Numbered from the stretch's first letter, positions 1 through 6,790 are shown. The stretch: 13,437 nucleotides of DNA from Acidimicrobiaceae bacterium (GCA_003170375.1 PMZN01000165.1:2411-15847), one strand, 5' to 3'. Notes: a model not told the origin generated them from the sequence alone. Program-made: numbers and translations.

Positions 1-211
1 AGAAGGGGCGAAGCTCTACGAGGCACAAGTTCCTGTCTTGTGCTCGCAGGTCCCGGCAGGGACCGTTTCACCTACGTCCGCCGGCAGAGCGGCCATCAAA
101 GCGGCGGTGAAGGCGCAGGCGAAGGCCGAGGCTATGGAGAAGCTCGAGCAGACGGCCCGTAAGCTCCAGGCGAAGGCGAACGAGCTCCATCACAAAGCGG
201 GACGGCTCTAG
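1..211 (+). CDS. C-terminal end of an unrecognised protein (5' end outside window)
   Basis: An open frame (first full codon at base 2) runs from the window edge to a TAG at 209-211, giving 69 visible residues. The first ~25 residues include a KLYEAQVPVLCSQVP stretch. The last ~40 residues are rich in Ala, Lys, Glu and Gln with no helix breakers (IKAAVKAQAKAEAMEKLEQ and onward), so they should form a long basic amphipathic helix or coiled coil. I do not recognise the family. The gene is convergent with the thioredoxin-like gene, leaving only 28 bases between the two stop codons. The coding call rests on the uninterrupted frame, its composition and the tight fit to the neighbour. The function is unknown. 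Confidence 0.55.
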   Translation, partial: EGAKLYEAQVPVLCSQVPAGTVSPTSAGRAAIKAAVKAQAKAEAMEKLEQTARKLQAKANELHHKAGRL

Positions 212-239
212 TCAGGTCGACCAACGCCGTCGGACGCGC

Positions 240-905
240 TCAAGAGTTGAGTGGCCGTCCGGCTGCCAGATTGGCGAGCAGGGCGACGAGCTCGGCACGG
301 GGAACCTTGCCGAGCACTTCACCCAAGATGTTGCCGCCTGCGCTGACGAAGACGGTGGCCGGCAGGTCGCCGACGCCGAAACGGGTCGCCAAGGAGATGC
401 TCGCGATGCCGGGTGCCTCCGCGACGGGATACTCAGCCCCGGCCCGACGCACCATGTCCAGAGCCGCCGCAGGCGACGGGTCATTGAAGTCGACCCCGAG
501 GAAGTGGATCCTTGTCCGTTCCTTGTCGGCAACCGAGGCGAATGTCCCGAGCTCGGCCTGGCAAGCGACGCAGGTTGACTGGAACCAGTTGACCACCGCC
601 GGACCGTTGCCGAGCAGCGCCGAGGTGACCCTCGCTCCACTCCCGAGGCGTGCGAGATCGAAGCCTGGAACTTTGGCCGGCGACGCGTAGAGGACGAGGT
701 TCGCATACTTCGGCGTCGGGGCCTCCCGGGAGACAACCGTTGCGTACGCGACGAAGCCGGCACCGGCCAGCACCAACGCGGCCAGACCGGCTGCCGCTGC
801 ATGCCTACGCCGCCGCGCGACATTCTCGGGCCGGAGCCGGGCTGATCGGTCAGCGGCCCGGTCACCGGGCGTTTCCTCACCTCCGGGTCGACCCTGACGG
901 CCCAT
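240..905 (-). CDS. membrane-anchored thioredoxin-like (TlpA/ResA-type) redoxin
   Basis: A 221-aa protein. Residues 1-35 are basic and cytoplasmic, about 36-58 form a single membrane helix (signal anchor), and the rest is an extracytoplasmic thioredoxin fold. The active site is C112-V-A-C115, preceded by VVNWFQST. A cis-proline sits at P182 (GDLPATVFV), and the FLGVDFND strand is typical of the AhpC/TSA-redoxin family. The likely role is thiol-disulfide exchange outside the membrane, for instance on cytochrome c or other secreted proteins. The frame stays open upstream to 1208, but that extension is arginine-rich, overlaps the divergent kinase gene and has no domain. I chose the ATG at 905 because a TACCAT box lies exactly six bases before it, fitting leaderless transcription. 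Oddities are a Thr in place of the usual Trp before the first Cys, and CVAC rather than CxPC. The fold is secure, the substrate unknown. Confidence 0.85.
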   Translation of the reverse strand: MGRQGRPGGEETPGDRAADRSARLRPENVARRRRHAAAAGLAALVLAGAGFVAYATVVSREAPTPKYANLVLYASPAKVPGFDLARLGSGARVTSALLGNGPAVVNWFQSTCVACQAELGTFASVADKERTRIHFLGVDFNDPSPAAALDMVRRAGAEYPVAEAPGIASISLATRFGVGDLPATVFVSAGGNILGEVLGKVPRAELVALLANLAAGRPLNS

Positions 906-917
906 CGCCGCATGGTA
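906..917 (-). promoter_or_regulatory. putative leaderless -10 box of the redoxin gene
   Basis: On the minus strand TACCAT (917-912) is followed by six bases and then the ATG at 905. TANNNT-N6-RTG is the usual geometry of leaderless actinobacterial promoters, with transcription starting at the A of the start codon. No good -35 element is visible. A weak GGAAG lies too far upstream (12 bases) to be a convincing ribosome site. Confidence 0.4.
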
Positions 918-967
918 CTTCCGCAGCTGGCGCCGCCGGCATTCGGGATCTGAGCTCCGCGACCTCT

Positions 968-973
968 TAATGT
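968..973 (+). promoter_or_regulatory. possible -10 box for the FGGY kinase
   Basis: TAATGT lies about 55 bases before the kinase ATG, in the short divergent region between the redoxin and the kinase. It matches the loose TANNNT pattern. No clear -35 was seen, so this is tentative. Confidence 0.25.
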
Positions 974-1015
974 GGCATTGCCGCCATCCAAAGAGGCGGG
1001 CCGGGGGGAGGAGAG

Positions 1016-1021
1016 AGGAGG
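1016..1021 (+). promoter_or_regulatory. strong Shine-Dalgarno site of the FGGY kinase
   Basis: AGGAGG ends six bases before the ATG at 1028, inside a purine-rich run. It fixes the kinase start and contrasts with the apparent leaderless starts of several neighbours. Confidence 0.75.
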
Positions 1022-1027
1022 CAAGCG

Positions 1028-2470
1028 ATGAGCGTATTGGCCGTCGACGTGGGGACGAGTGGCGTCCGTGCTGCCGTCGTGCGGCCCGATTCCTCGGTCG
1101 AGCGCGTCCATCAGCTTCAGGTGCTGCCGAGCTCGCCCTCACAAGGCTTTGTGGAGTTCGACGCGGCCGAGATCGCTCGCGCCGTTCTCGAGGTGTCGAC
1201 GGCGGCACTCGCCGGAGGCGGAAGCGTCGACGCGGTGGGAATCAGCAGCCAGCGGGCGTCGACGGTTGTCTGGGACCGCGTGACGGGCGACCCGGTCGGG
1301 CCCGGCATCGGGTGGCAGGACCTCCGCACTGTGGGATATTGCCTAGCGCTCCAGGCACAGGGGATCCGCCTCGCACCCAACCAGAGCGCGACCAAGCTGG
1401 CCGTGCTTCTCGACATCGCCGATCCAGACCGGTCGCGCGACCTGTGCGCGGGGACCGTCGACACCTGGGTCGCCTGGACGCTGTCGCGAGGCAGCCTGCA
1501 TGTATCGGACCGGAGCAACCTAGCGGTCACCGGCCTGCTCGACGGCAATGCCGCGGAGTGGGACGAGGCGGTGCTCGAGGCGCTGCGCATCCCACACGGG
1601 GTCCTTCCGCGCCCCGTGGACTCCCTCGGCGCGCTTGGCGAAGCGAGCGCGTTGCCGGGCGCACCCCTGATCGCCGGCCTGGCCGGCGACCAGCAGGCCT
1701 CGCTCGTTGGTCAGGGCTGTGTCCGGTCCGGACTTGCCAAAGCCACGTTCGGCACGGGCGCGATGCTCGACCTGTGCGTCGGCGACAAGCGACCGGCCTT
1801 CCCTCGGCGCGGGCCGGGAGGGACCTTCCCGATCGTGGCGTGGAGTCGGGCCGGCAGCATCACTTGGGGAATCGAGGCCATCATGATGTCAGCCGGCAGC
1901 TGCGTCGAGTGGTTGCGAGACGACCTCGGAATTGTGTCGTCGGTCGCCGAGTCGGACGGGCTGGCGGCCTCGTGCGCCGACTCGGGTGGGGTCTGGTTCG
2001 TGCCGGCGCTCCTCGGTCTCGGCACCCCGGTGTGGGACTACGGTGCCCGGGGCACGCTGCTGGGGCTCACGCGGGGATCGGGGAGAGCCGAAGTCGCGCG
2101 CGCAGTCCTGGAGGGGATAGCGCACCGCGGCGCTGACCTTCTCGAGGCGGCAGAGACAGACTCAGGCCTTTCGATCGGGTCCCTCCGCGTCGACGGAGGC
2201 ATGAGCGCGAACCGAACGTTCACACAGGCGCTCGCGAACGCCATTGGCCGTCCGGTCGAGACCTCCGCGGTCACCGAGGCGACAACGATCGGCGCCGCAT
2301 ACCTCGCCGGAGTCGCGGTCGGTACCTGGGCGAGCCTCGAAGAAGCGGCGGCCGAACTACAGCCCAGGTCCGTCATCGAGCCCACGCGTCTCGTCAACCG
2401 CCAGCGCTGGCTCGAGGCCCGCGACCGAGCGCTGCGGACAGTTCCCGAGCTGTCCGACCTGGACTTCTGA
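1028..2470 (+). CDS. FGGY-family carbohydrate kinase, glycerol kinase-like but with altered substrate site
   Basis: A 480-aa protein, slightly shorter than typical glycerol kinase (about 500). The actin-like ATPase fold is complete: phosphate-1 loop DVGTSGVR (7-14), GISSQR (71-76), WQDLRT (96-101), GDQQASLVGQG (220-230, with catalytic-base Asp221), KATFGTG (238-244), WLRDDL (295-300), VPALLGLGTPVWD (325-337), ARGTLLGLTR (340-349), DGGMSAN (389-395) and the terminal EATTIGAAYLAG (417-428). It should phosphorylate a polyol or sugar with ATP in the cytoplasm. Glycerol kinases carry QRET, whose Glu contacts glycerol; here it is QRAS (Ala77). The glycerol-contacting Tyr of the PYFSGTK motif is replaced by Asn118 in PNQSATK. 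The overall sequence resembles GlpK, but the substrate may not be glycerol. It stands alone, divergent from the redoxin and convergent with the transferase gene, with no transporter or GlpD beside it. Confidence 0.9.
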   Translation: MSVLAVDVGTSGVRAAVVRPDSSVERVHQLQVLPSSPSQGFVEFDAAEIARAVLEVSTAALAGGGSVDAVGISSQRASTVVWDRVTGDPVGPGIGWQDLRTVGYCLALQAQGIRLAPNQSATKLAVLLDIADPDRSRDLCAGTVDTWVAWTLSRGSLHVSDRSNLAVTGLLDGNAAEWDEAVLEALRIPHGVLPRPVDSLGALGEASALPGAPLIAGLAGDQQASLVGQGCVRSGLAKATFGTGAMLDLCVGDKRPAFPRRGPGGTFPIVAWSRAGSITWGIEAIMMSAGSCVEWLRDDLGIVSSVAESDGLAASCADSGGVWFVPALLGLGTPVWDYGARGTLLGLTRGSGRAEVARAVLEGIAHRGADLLEAAETDSGLSIGSLRVDGGMSANRTFTQALANAIGRPVETSAVTEATTIGAAYLAGVAVGTWASLEEAAAELQPRSVIEPTRLVNRQRWLEARDRALRTVPELSDLDF

Positions 2471-2484
2471 ATCACTGCGCCACA

Positions 2485-2527
2485 GGCCGCCTCGAAGCGG
2501 TCGCCCGCCTCAGCCGACTCAGCTGAG
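2485..2527. terminator. candidate bidirectional terminator between convergent genes
   Basis: Two hairpins lie where the kinase (+) and the transferase (-) converge. The first (2485-2502) is GGCCGC, a six-base CTCGAA loop, then GCGGTC, with one G-U pair. The second (2509-2527) is CTCAGC, a seven-base loop, then GCTGAG, and overlaps the transferase stop codon. Neither is followed by a T run, so intrinsic termination is uncertain. Confidence 0.3.
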
Positions 2528-3814
2528 GGCGGTCTCCGCCGTTGGTCCGGCGTTGTCAGGCCCGGGCCCGATCCGTGGTGCCGTGTCGCTGGCCGGCGCA
2601 GCCCCGTTTCCTGACGGAACCCCGAATTGTGCGGCGGCCTCGATGTTCGGCACAGTTCCGACCGGTACTGAAGCTCTGGCGTGGGCCTTGGCGCGTGCCG
2701 CGCCCTTGCGCTGTTTCCGGCGTTCGTTCCGCACTCCAGGGCGGAACAAGGTGAACAGCAGCAGACCCAAGACGATCGCAGCGAACGGGATGATGGCGTT
2801 GGACTCCGGCGCGAACAGCGGGAACAGCACGAAACCTGACAGCGCCGCGGTCCAGGTCCACAAGATCACTACCGTGCGGCGAGGCCCGTGCCCGAGCCGC
2901 ACGAGCCGGTGGTGAACATGGTCGGTGTCCGGGGTGTCGATCCCTGTGCCCTTGGCCATTCGCCGGATGTACGCGAAGGCCATGTCGGAGATCGGGACCC
3001 CGAGGATGAACAGTGGGAGGAACAGTGGTGCGTAGAAGAAGTATGTCTGTCCGCTCACACCCTCGGTTCGGCCTCCGATCTCCATCGTGGCGGCAGCCAT
3101 CAACAGCCCGAGGAACAGTGCACCGGCATCACCCATGAACACCCTTGCCGGATTGAAGTTGTGCGGGAGGAATCCGAGGCAGATCCCGCAGGTGATCACG
3201 GCGATGAGCGGTCCGAGGTTGGTGGCCTGCAGCGAACCCAGTTCCACGAGCCGCAGGCCGTAGACAGCGAGCGCGCCCGAGGCGATGGCGACGATGCCGG
3301 CCGCGAGCCCATCGAGGCCGTCGATGAGGTTGATCGCGTTCGTGATGCCGATCACCCAGAGGGCCGTGATCAACGGAGTGAGGTCCGAGGAGAGCACTAC
3401 GGTGCCGGCGAGAGGGATCTTCAGCCAGAACATCGTGGCGCCGAGGAACACGAGGAACATCGCCGCGAGTACCTGGCCTGCCACCTTCGCCGGAGCGGAG
3501 ATCTCACGGGCATCGTCGAGCAGCCCTACGCCGAGGATGACCGCGGCGCCGAGCACGACACCGAGAGGCTCAGAGGAACCTTGGAAGATCCCGTTCAGGT
3601 GCCCGACGTGGTCAGCGACGATCATCGCGGCGAGGAACGCGAGGAACATCGCGGGGCCGCCACCGTAGGGGATGCGATGATGGTGGAGGCGGCGCTCGTC
3701 CGGCTCGGCGACGAAGGATATGCGAGCAGCGAAGCGCCGGAGCGGGAATGTCAGCAAGTAGCTGCACACCGCGGCAATTCCCCCGATGAGGGCATAGTCA
3801 CCGACTGGTGGCAC
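2519..3814 (-). CDS. WecA/TagO/MraY-family polyprenyl-phosphate phosphosugar transferase
   Basis: A 431-aa multi-pass membrane protein of the PNPT superfamily, moving a sugar-1-phosphate from a UDP-sugar to a polyprenyl phosphate on the inner face of the membrane. Diagnostic motifs are all present: the metal-binding DD at 100-101 (GLLDDAREIS), NAINLIDGLDGLAAG (159-173), FMGDAG (226-231) and DTDHVHHRL (296-304). The DHVHHR form of the last motif points to the WecA/TagO branch (GlcNAc-1-P transferase starting teichoic acid, arabinogalactan-linker or O-antigen-like polymers) rather than MraY. Residues 1-360 hold about ten or eleven membrane helices. The last ~70 residues are an unusual tail, first Lys/Arg-rich, then Ala/Pro/Gly-rich and acidic. 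The start is GTG, with AAGGG ten bases upstream, 18 bases after the lipoprotein stop, so the two genes likely share a transcript. Confidence 0.93.
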   Translation of the reverse strand: MPPVGDYALIGGIAAVCSYLLTFPLRRFAARISFVAEPDERRLHHHRIPYGGGPAMFLAFLAAMIVADHVGHLNGIFQGSSEPLGVVLGAAVILGVGLLDDAREISAPAKVAGQVLAAMFLVFLGATMFWLKIPLAGTVVLSSDLTPLITALWVIGITNAINLIDGLDGLAAGIVAIASGALAVYGLRLVELGSLQATNLGPLIAVITCGICLGFLPHNFNPARVFMGDAGALFLGLLMAAATMEIGGRTEGVSGQTYFFYAPLFLPLFILGVPISDMAFAYIRRMAKGTGIDTPDTDHVHHRLVRLGHGPRRTVVILWTWTAALSGFVLFPLFAPESNAIIPFAAIVLGLLLFTLFRPGVRNERRKQRKGAARAKAHARASVPVGTVPNIEAAAQFGVPSGNGAAPASDTAPRIGPGPDNAGPTAETALS

Positions 3815-3832
3815 GACGAGCCCGCCCTTGGC

Positions 3833-4675
3833 TCAGACCACGACCGGCTGGGTCGTCGTCGTTGTGCTCTTGAGGATCGTGGCGAGGGGCACCGAGGAAG
3901 CCGGAGGGACGACGTGGACGGCCTCTCCCCACTTGCTCACGAGGAGTTTCTCCGCGAAACGGGAGGCACTCGCCGTCGCAGGCATCACCCCGTTGAACGC
4001 GACCGGGAGCGACGCGGCCCCTTTGGTCACTTCGAGCTCAGCTGTCGCGTGATCCTTGGCTGTGATCCCTTCGCCTACCCAGGCGCCGGAGATCTCGACG
4101 ACGCTTCGACCGCCGTCGATGGCGGTTCGTTCCCCGCTGATGGGCGGCGAGAGGGCGAGCTCCGACATCACCGAACCGACGGTGAGAGCCGCAGCAGTGC
4201 TCTCGTAGACCGAGTCGGCCGGCACGACCGAGACCCATTGGCCGGCGGCGGCGGAAGATTGCCGCGCCGTCAAGTTGATGAGCACTTCGATGGCAGCGGC
4301 GTCGCCCCGGAAGTACGCCGCGTGGCCGACCAGTTCGATGTCCATCGTTGCCTTGACTCCCTGATACGAGACGACGATCGTCTGGGTTCCCGAGGTCTGG
4401 TAGACGTCGCCAACAATGGTGGTGGTCAGGCCGTTGCCGATCGACGTGCTGACGTAGTGCAGTGAGGGCCGCGATCCCCCGTGCCGGAGTGCCGCCTTCA
4501 TCGCCTGAGTAGCCGTATTGCTGCTTCCGGTGACGGGCACGGCCGGGAGCGAAGTTGTGGATGCCCTAGGGTGCGTCACGCTCGACGTCGTTGAGGTGGC
4601 CGACGGCGTGCTGCTGCACGCGGATGCCCCGACGCCGACGGCGACCACACCGAAGGCGACAAGCAGCTTGCGCAC
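3833..4675 (-). CDS. putative secreted lipoprotein (possible LppX/LolA-like fold)
   Basis: A 280-aa protein with a lipoprotein signal peptide: MRKLL, a hydrophobic stretch, then GASAC with lipidation Cys at 20, followed by a Ser/Thr-rich linker to about residue 55. The mature part (about 56-260) is rich in beta-type segments such as HYVSTSIGNGLTTTIVGDVY, IVVSYQGVKATMDIEL and HAAYFRGDA, with a WVSV turn. That pattern recalls the LppX/LprG lipid-binding lipoproteins of actinobacteria, but similarity is only by pattern and I am not certain. It should sit on the outer face of the membrane. The GTG start at 4675 is supported by a TAGCCT box exactly six bases upstream. It leads the operon that continues into the WecA-like transferase, so a role in envelope glycopolymer or lipid handling is a reasonable inference. 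Confidence 0.8.
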   Translation of the reverse strand: MRKLLVAFGVVAVGVGASACSSTPSATSTTSSVTHPRASTTSLPAVPVTGSSNTATQAMKAALRHGGSRPSLHYVSTSIGNGLTTTIVGDVYQTSGTQTIVVSYQGVKATMDIELVGHAAYFRGDAAAIEVLINLTARQSSAAAGQWVSVVPADSVYESTAAALTVGSVMSELALSPPISGERTAIDGGRSVVEISGAWVGEGITAKDHATAELEVTKGAASLPVAFNGVMPATASASRFAEKLLVSKWGEAVHVVPPASSVPLATILKSTTTTTQPVVV

Positions 4676-4697
4676 GCTGAGAGGCTACCCCCGGGGG
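4676..4697 (-). promoter_or_regulatory. putative leaderless promoter of the lipoprotein-transferase operon
   Basis: On the minus strand TAGCCT (4687-4682) is followed by six bases and the GTG start at 4675. Directly upstream of the box, in the spacer, is a perfect ten-base palindrome CCCCCGGGGG (4688-4697), which could be a protein site or chance in GC-rich DNA. No convincing -35 is seen. Confidence 0.4.
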
Positions 4698-4722
4698 CCC
4701 GCAGGAGCCCTTGCGCCCTTGA

Positions 4723-4751
4723 TTGACAGCTGGCCATCCGGTCACTACGAA
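4723..4751 (+). promoter_or_regulatory. consensus-like promoter facing the 3' end of lhgO (antisense)
   Basis: A perfect TTGACA (4723-4728), a 17-base spacer and TACGAA (4746-4751) lie on the plus strand in the 93-base gap between the lipoprotein start and the lhgO stop. Transcription from here would begin near 4758 and run antisense into lhgO. It is the best -35/17/-10 arrangement I noticed in the window, yet no plus-strand gene is evident behind it. Confidence 0.35.
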
Positions 4752-4768
4752 CGGACAATGGACGCGGC

Positions 4769-5995
4769 TCAGCTCAACCCGGCTCGCTTGCAGATGTGGT
4801 CGGCAATCGCGAGCGACGCCGTAGCGGCGGGAGAAGGAGCATTGCGAACGTCCAGGATGCTGCCCCTGGAGTCGAGCCAGAAATCGTCGACCAGTGACCC
4901 GTCACGAAGCATCGCCTGGGCTCGGATACCTGCCACGGACGGTTCCAAGTCGTCAGCGGTCAACTCCGGGACGTAGCGGCGAACCGCGGAGGCGAAGCCT
5001 CGTCGGCTCGTCGCGTGCGAGATCTCTCGCATGCCCGCGCGCCAATTGGATCTTGCAAAACGGGGAAATCCCGGCCACGTAAGCGTCTCGCGAACGTCCT
5101 GCCAAGTGAAGGCCGATCTTGCATAGTTGTCGCGCGAGAAGCCGAGAAAGGCGTTTGGCCCGACGAGTACCTCATCGTTCACAGTCCTCGTCAAGTGGAT
5201 TCCGAGAAACGGGTATCTGGGATCGGGCACTGGGTAGACGAGCCCTCGTACCAGGCGTTGAGCCGCAGGTCGCAGGCGATAGTACGACCCCCGGAACGGA
5301 ACGATTCGAGGCTCCGCGTCAGCTCCGGACCGGAAGGCCAACCGGTCCGCTTGAAGGCCCGCGCAAACGATCGCGAAGTCGCAATCGAAGTACCCGGTAT
5401 GGCCGCCGGCCAGCTCCAGACGGACGAGGCCATCCGCCCGAGGGAGAACGGACATCACTTCTGTTCCGAGCCAGAGTTGTCCCGAAGCGGCTACCTCCTC
5501 CGCAAGAGCGCGGGTGACGGCACCGAAATCGACCACGGCGGTCGAAGGAGAGTGGATGGCTCGTAGGCCGACGACGTGCGGTTCCAGCTCGCGCAACGCT
5601 GATCCCTCCACGAGGCGCAGCCCGGGCACGCCGTTGCTCAGACCGCGTTCGAACAGGTTCTGGAGTCTCGGCAGCTCTGAATCATCGACTGCGACGACCA
5701 CCTTGCCGCAAGTATCGACCGGAATGGAGCGTTTCTCGCAATAGCTCTTCACGAGCTGGCCGCCCGATACGCAGAGCTCCGCCTTCAATGAGCCGGGCGC
5801 GTAGTAGAGGCCGGAGTGGATCACTCCGCTGTTGTGGCCGCTCTGATGGGAGCCGACCGCATTCTCCCTTTCGATCACCACGACGCTTGCCGATGGGTTC
5901 GCACCTAGCAGCTGTCGGGCTACGGCCAAGCCAACGATCCCGGCGCCGACGACTGCCAGCCGTCTCACCTTCGGAGGCCTCGGGAGTCGTTGCAC
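4769..5995 (-). CDS. lhgO: L-2-hydroxyglutarate oxidase (FAD-dependent, LhgO)
   Basis: A 408-aa FAD enzyme of the DAO superfamily, of standard family length. It oxidises L-2-hydroxyglutarate to 2-oxoglutarate, passing electrons to the respiratory quinone pool or oxygen; the substrate is a by-product of malate/lactate dehydrogenases or of glutarate breakdown. The N-terminal dinucleotide fold is VVGAGIVGLAVARQL (15-29). Family signatures follow: SGHNSGVIHSGLYYAPGSLK (52-71), IVPFRGSYYRL (231-241), YPVPDPRYPFLGIHLTR (254-270), VGPNAFL (278-284) and GIRAQAM (356-362). The start is GTG; an in-frame stop 15 bases upstream makes it the first possible start, and AGGAGA lies a rather long 15 bases before it. 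A second GTG (codon 10, at 5968) just before the FAD fold is the alternative. No glutarate genes lie beside it, so it likely acts as metabolite repair. It is divergent from the sigma factor. Confidence 0.93.
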   Translation of the reverse strand: MQRLPRPPKVRRLAVVGAGIVGLAVARQLLGANPSASVVVIERENAVGSHQSGHNSGVIHSGLYYAPGSLKAELCVSGGQLVKSYCEKRSIPVDTCGKVVVAVDDSELPRLQNLFERGLSNGVPGLRLVEGSALRELEPHVVGLRAIHSPSTAVVDFGAVTRALAEEVAASGQLWLGTEVMSVLPRADGLVRLELAGGHTGYFDCDFAIVCAGLQADRLAFRSGADAEPRIVPFRGSYYRLRPAAQRLVRGLVYPVPDPRYPFLGIHLTRTVNDEVLVGPNAFLGFSRDNYARSAFTWQDVRETLTWPGFPRFARSNWRAGMREISHATSRRGFASAVRRYVPELTADDLEPSVAGIRAQAMLRDGSLVDDFWLDSRGSILDVRNAPSPAATASLAIADHICKRAGLS

Positions 5996-6065
5996 GTCAC
6001 GAACAAGTCATCTCCTGTGTAGACCCTCGATTTCGCTTGCGCCCAGTTGCTTCAGTGACCTCACG

Positions 6066-6071
6066 ATTATG
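6066..6071 (-). promoter_or_regulatory. possible -10 box for lhgO
   Basis: The minus strand reads CATAAT here, about 70 bases before the lhgO GTG, which would give a leader of some 60 bases containing the AGGAGA ribosome site. The -35 region is weak, so this is a guess. Confidence 0.25.
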
Positions 6072-6098
6072 TCCCAGCTGTGCGGTCGCGCGTCACTC

Positions 6099-6115
6099 CC
6101 TTGGAGTTTCCAAGG
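6099..6115. promoter_or_regulatory. inverted repeat, candidate operator between lhgO and the sigma factor gene
   Basis: CCTTGG, five bases, CCAAGG is a perfect six-base inverted repeat in the 192-base divergent region (5996-6187). An eight-base palindrome GGCATGCC (6122-6129) and CACGTG (6161-6166) follow on the sigma side. The spacing suits a dimeric repressor acting on either gene, but no regulator is encoded nearby to match it to. Confidence 0.35.
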
Positions 6116-6175
6116 CAATCTGGCATGCCGTGCCTGAGTGAGGGTCTGCCCTGCGGTCTCCACGTGTGGCGTGGC

Positions 6176-6187
6176 TACAGTTGGCAT
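6176..6187 (+). promoter_or_regulatory. putative leaderless promoter of the sigma factor cassette
   Basis: TACAGT (6176-6181) is followed by exactly six bases (6182-6187) and the ATG at 6188. There is no Shine-Dalgarno sequence before that ATG. Both facts fit leaderless transcription starting at the ATG. No ECF-type GGAAC -35 is seen upstream, so autoregulation by its own sigma factor is not indicated. Confidence 0.45.
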
Positions 6188-6790
6188 ATGTACGACGTCG
6201 ACGTCGGCGGCCTCTTGCGACGGGCCGCAGGGGGGGACGAGCAAGCTTGGGACGCGCTGGTCGATCGTTTCGCGGGCCTCGTTTGGGCAATCGCGCGTGG
6301 CCACGGGCTCAATCAGGCAGACTCGGCGGAGATCAGCCGGACGACCTGGCTGGGGCTTGCCGAGAACCTCAACTCGATCAAGGCACCCGAACGGCTCGGG
6401 GCATGGCTCGCCACGAGCGCCCGGCGCGAGTGCCTCCGCATGTTGCGACAGCAGGAGCGCTACATCTCAGCCGAGCAATGCGCCGACGGGATGTGCGGAG
6501 ATCATGCGCTTGCACTGATCGACGATCTGGCCAAGCGCGGACAGGGCGCTGCACTCTGGAGTGCTTTCGAAGCCTTGGCGCCGGATTGCAAAGCCTTGCT
6601 CCGCGTACTGTTGGCCGATCCGCCTCTGGGCTATGCGGAGCTGAGCGATGTGTTCGAGATGCCGATCGGCAGCATCGGTCCCGTCCGCGCCCGCTGTCTC
6701 GACCGGCTCGGCGACCGAACTGCGCTTCACCCGCTCCGCTCTCAGGGTCGTCGCGCGGGTGCGGGCACGACCAAGGGGAGAGTCTCATGA
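6188..6790 (+). CDS. ECF-like sigma-70 family RNA polymerase sigma factor
   Basis: A 200-aa protein. Residues 5-88 are sigma region 2: LLRRAAGGDEQAWDALVDRF, then WAIARGHGLNQADSAEISRTTW, then GAWLATSARRECLRMLRQ, the standard core-binding and -10 recognition helices. Residues about 122-178 are region 4, with the helix-turn-helix YAELSDVFEMPIGSIGPVRARCLDRL for -35 recognition. The two are joined by a short linker without region 3, as in ECF factors; a basic tail of ~20 residues follows. The frame is open from 6080, but I chose the ATG at 6188: the family starts close to LLRRA, the extra 36 residues match nothing, and a TACAGT box lies six bases before this ATG. The stop overlaps the next gene's start as ATGA, so the two are translationally coupled. 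There is no conventional membrane anti-sigma factor nearby; the middle protein and the CHAT protein are the likely controllers. Confidence 0.88.
   Translation: MYDVDVGGLLRRAAGGDEQAWDALVDRFAGLVWAIARGHGLNQADSAEISRTTWLGLAENLNSIKAPERLGAWLATSARRECLRMLRQQERYISAEQCADGMCGDHALALIDDLAKRGQGAALWSAFEALAPDCKALLRVLLADPPLGYAELSDVFEMPIGSIGPVRARCLDRLGDRTALHPLRSQGRRAGAGTTKGRVS

Noticed and set aside
906..1208. N-terminal extension of the redoxin frame.
   Set aside because: About 100 Arg/Ser/Pro-rich residues that overlap the FGGY kinase start and bear no domain. The start at 905 has a -10 box at leaderless spacing.
970..2136. A 388-codon plus-strand frame overlapping the kinase.
   Set aside because: Out of frame with the FGGY motifs and Arg/Gly-rich; a shadow of the kinase gene.
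2888..4465. A 525-codon open frame on the plus strand.
   Set aside because: It spans the antisense of both the WecA-like transferase and the lipoprotein, has no domain, and has the charged low-complexity make-up of a shadow frame.
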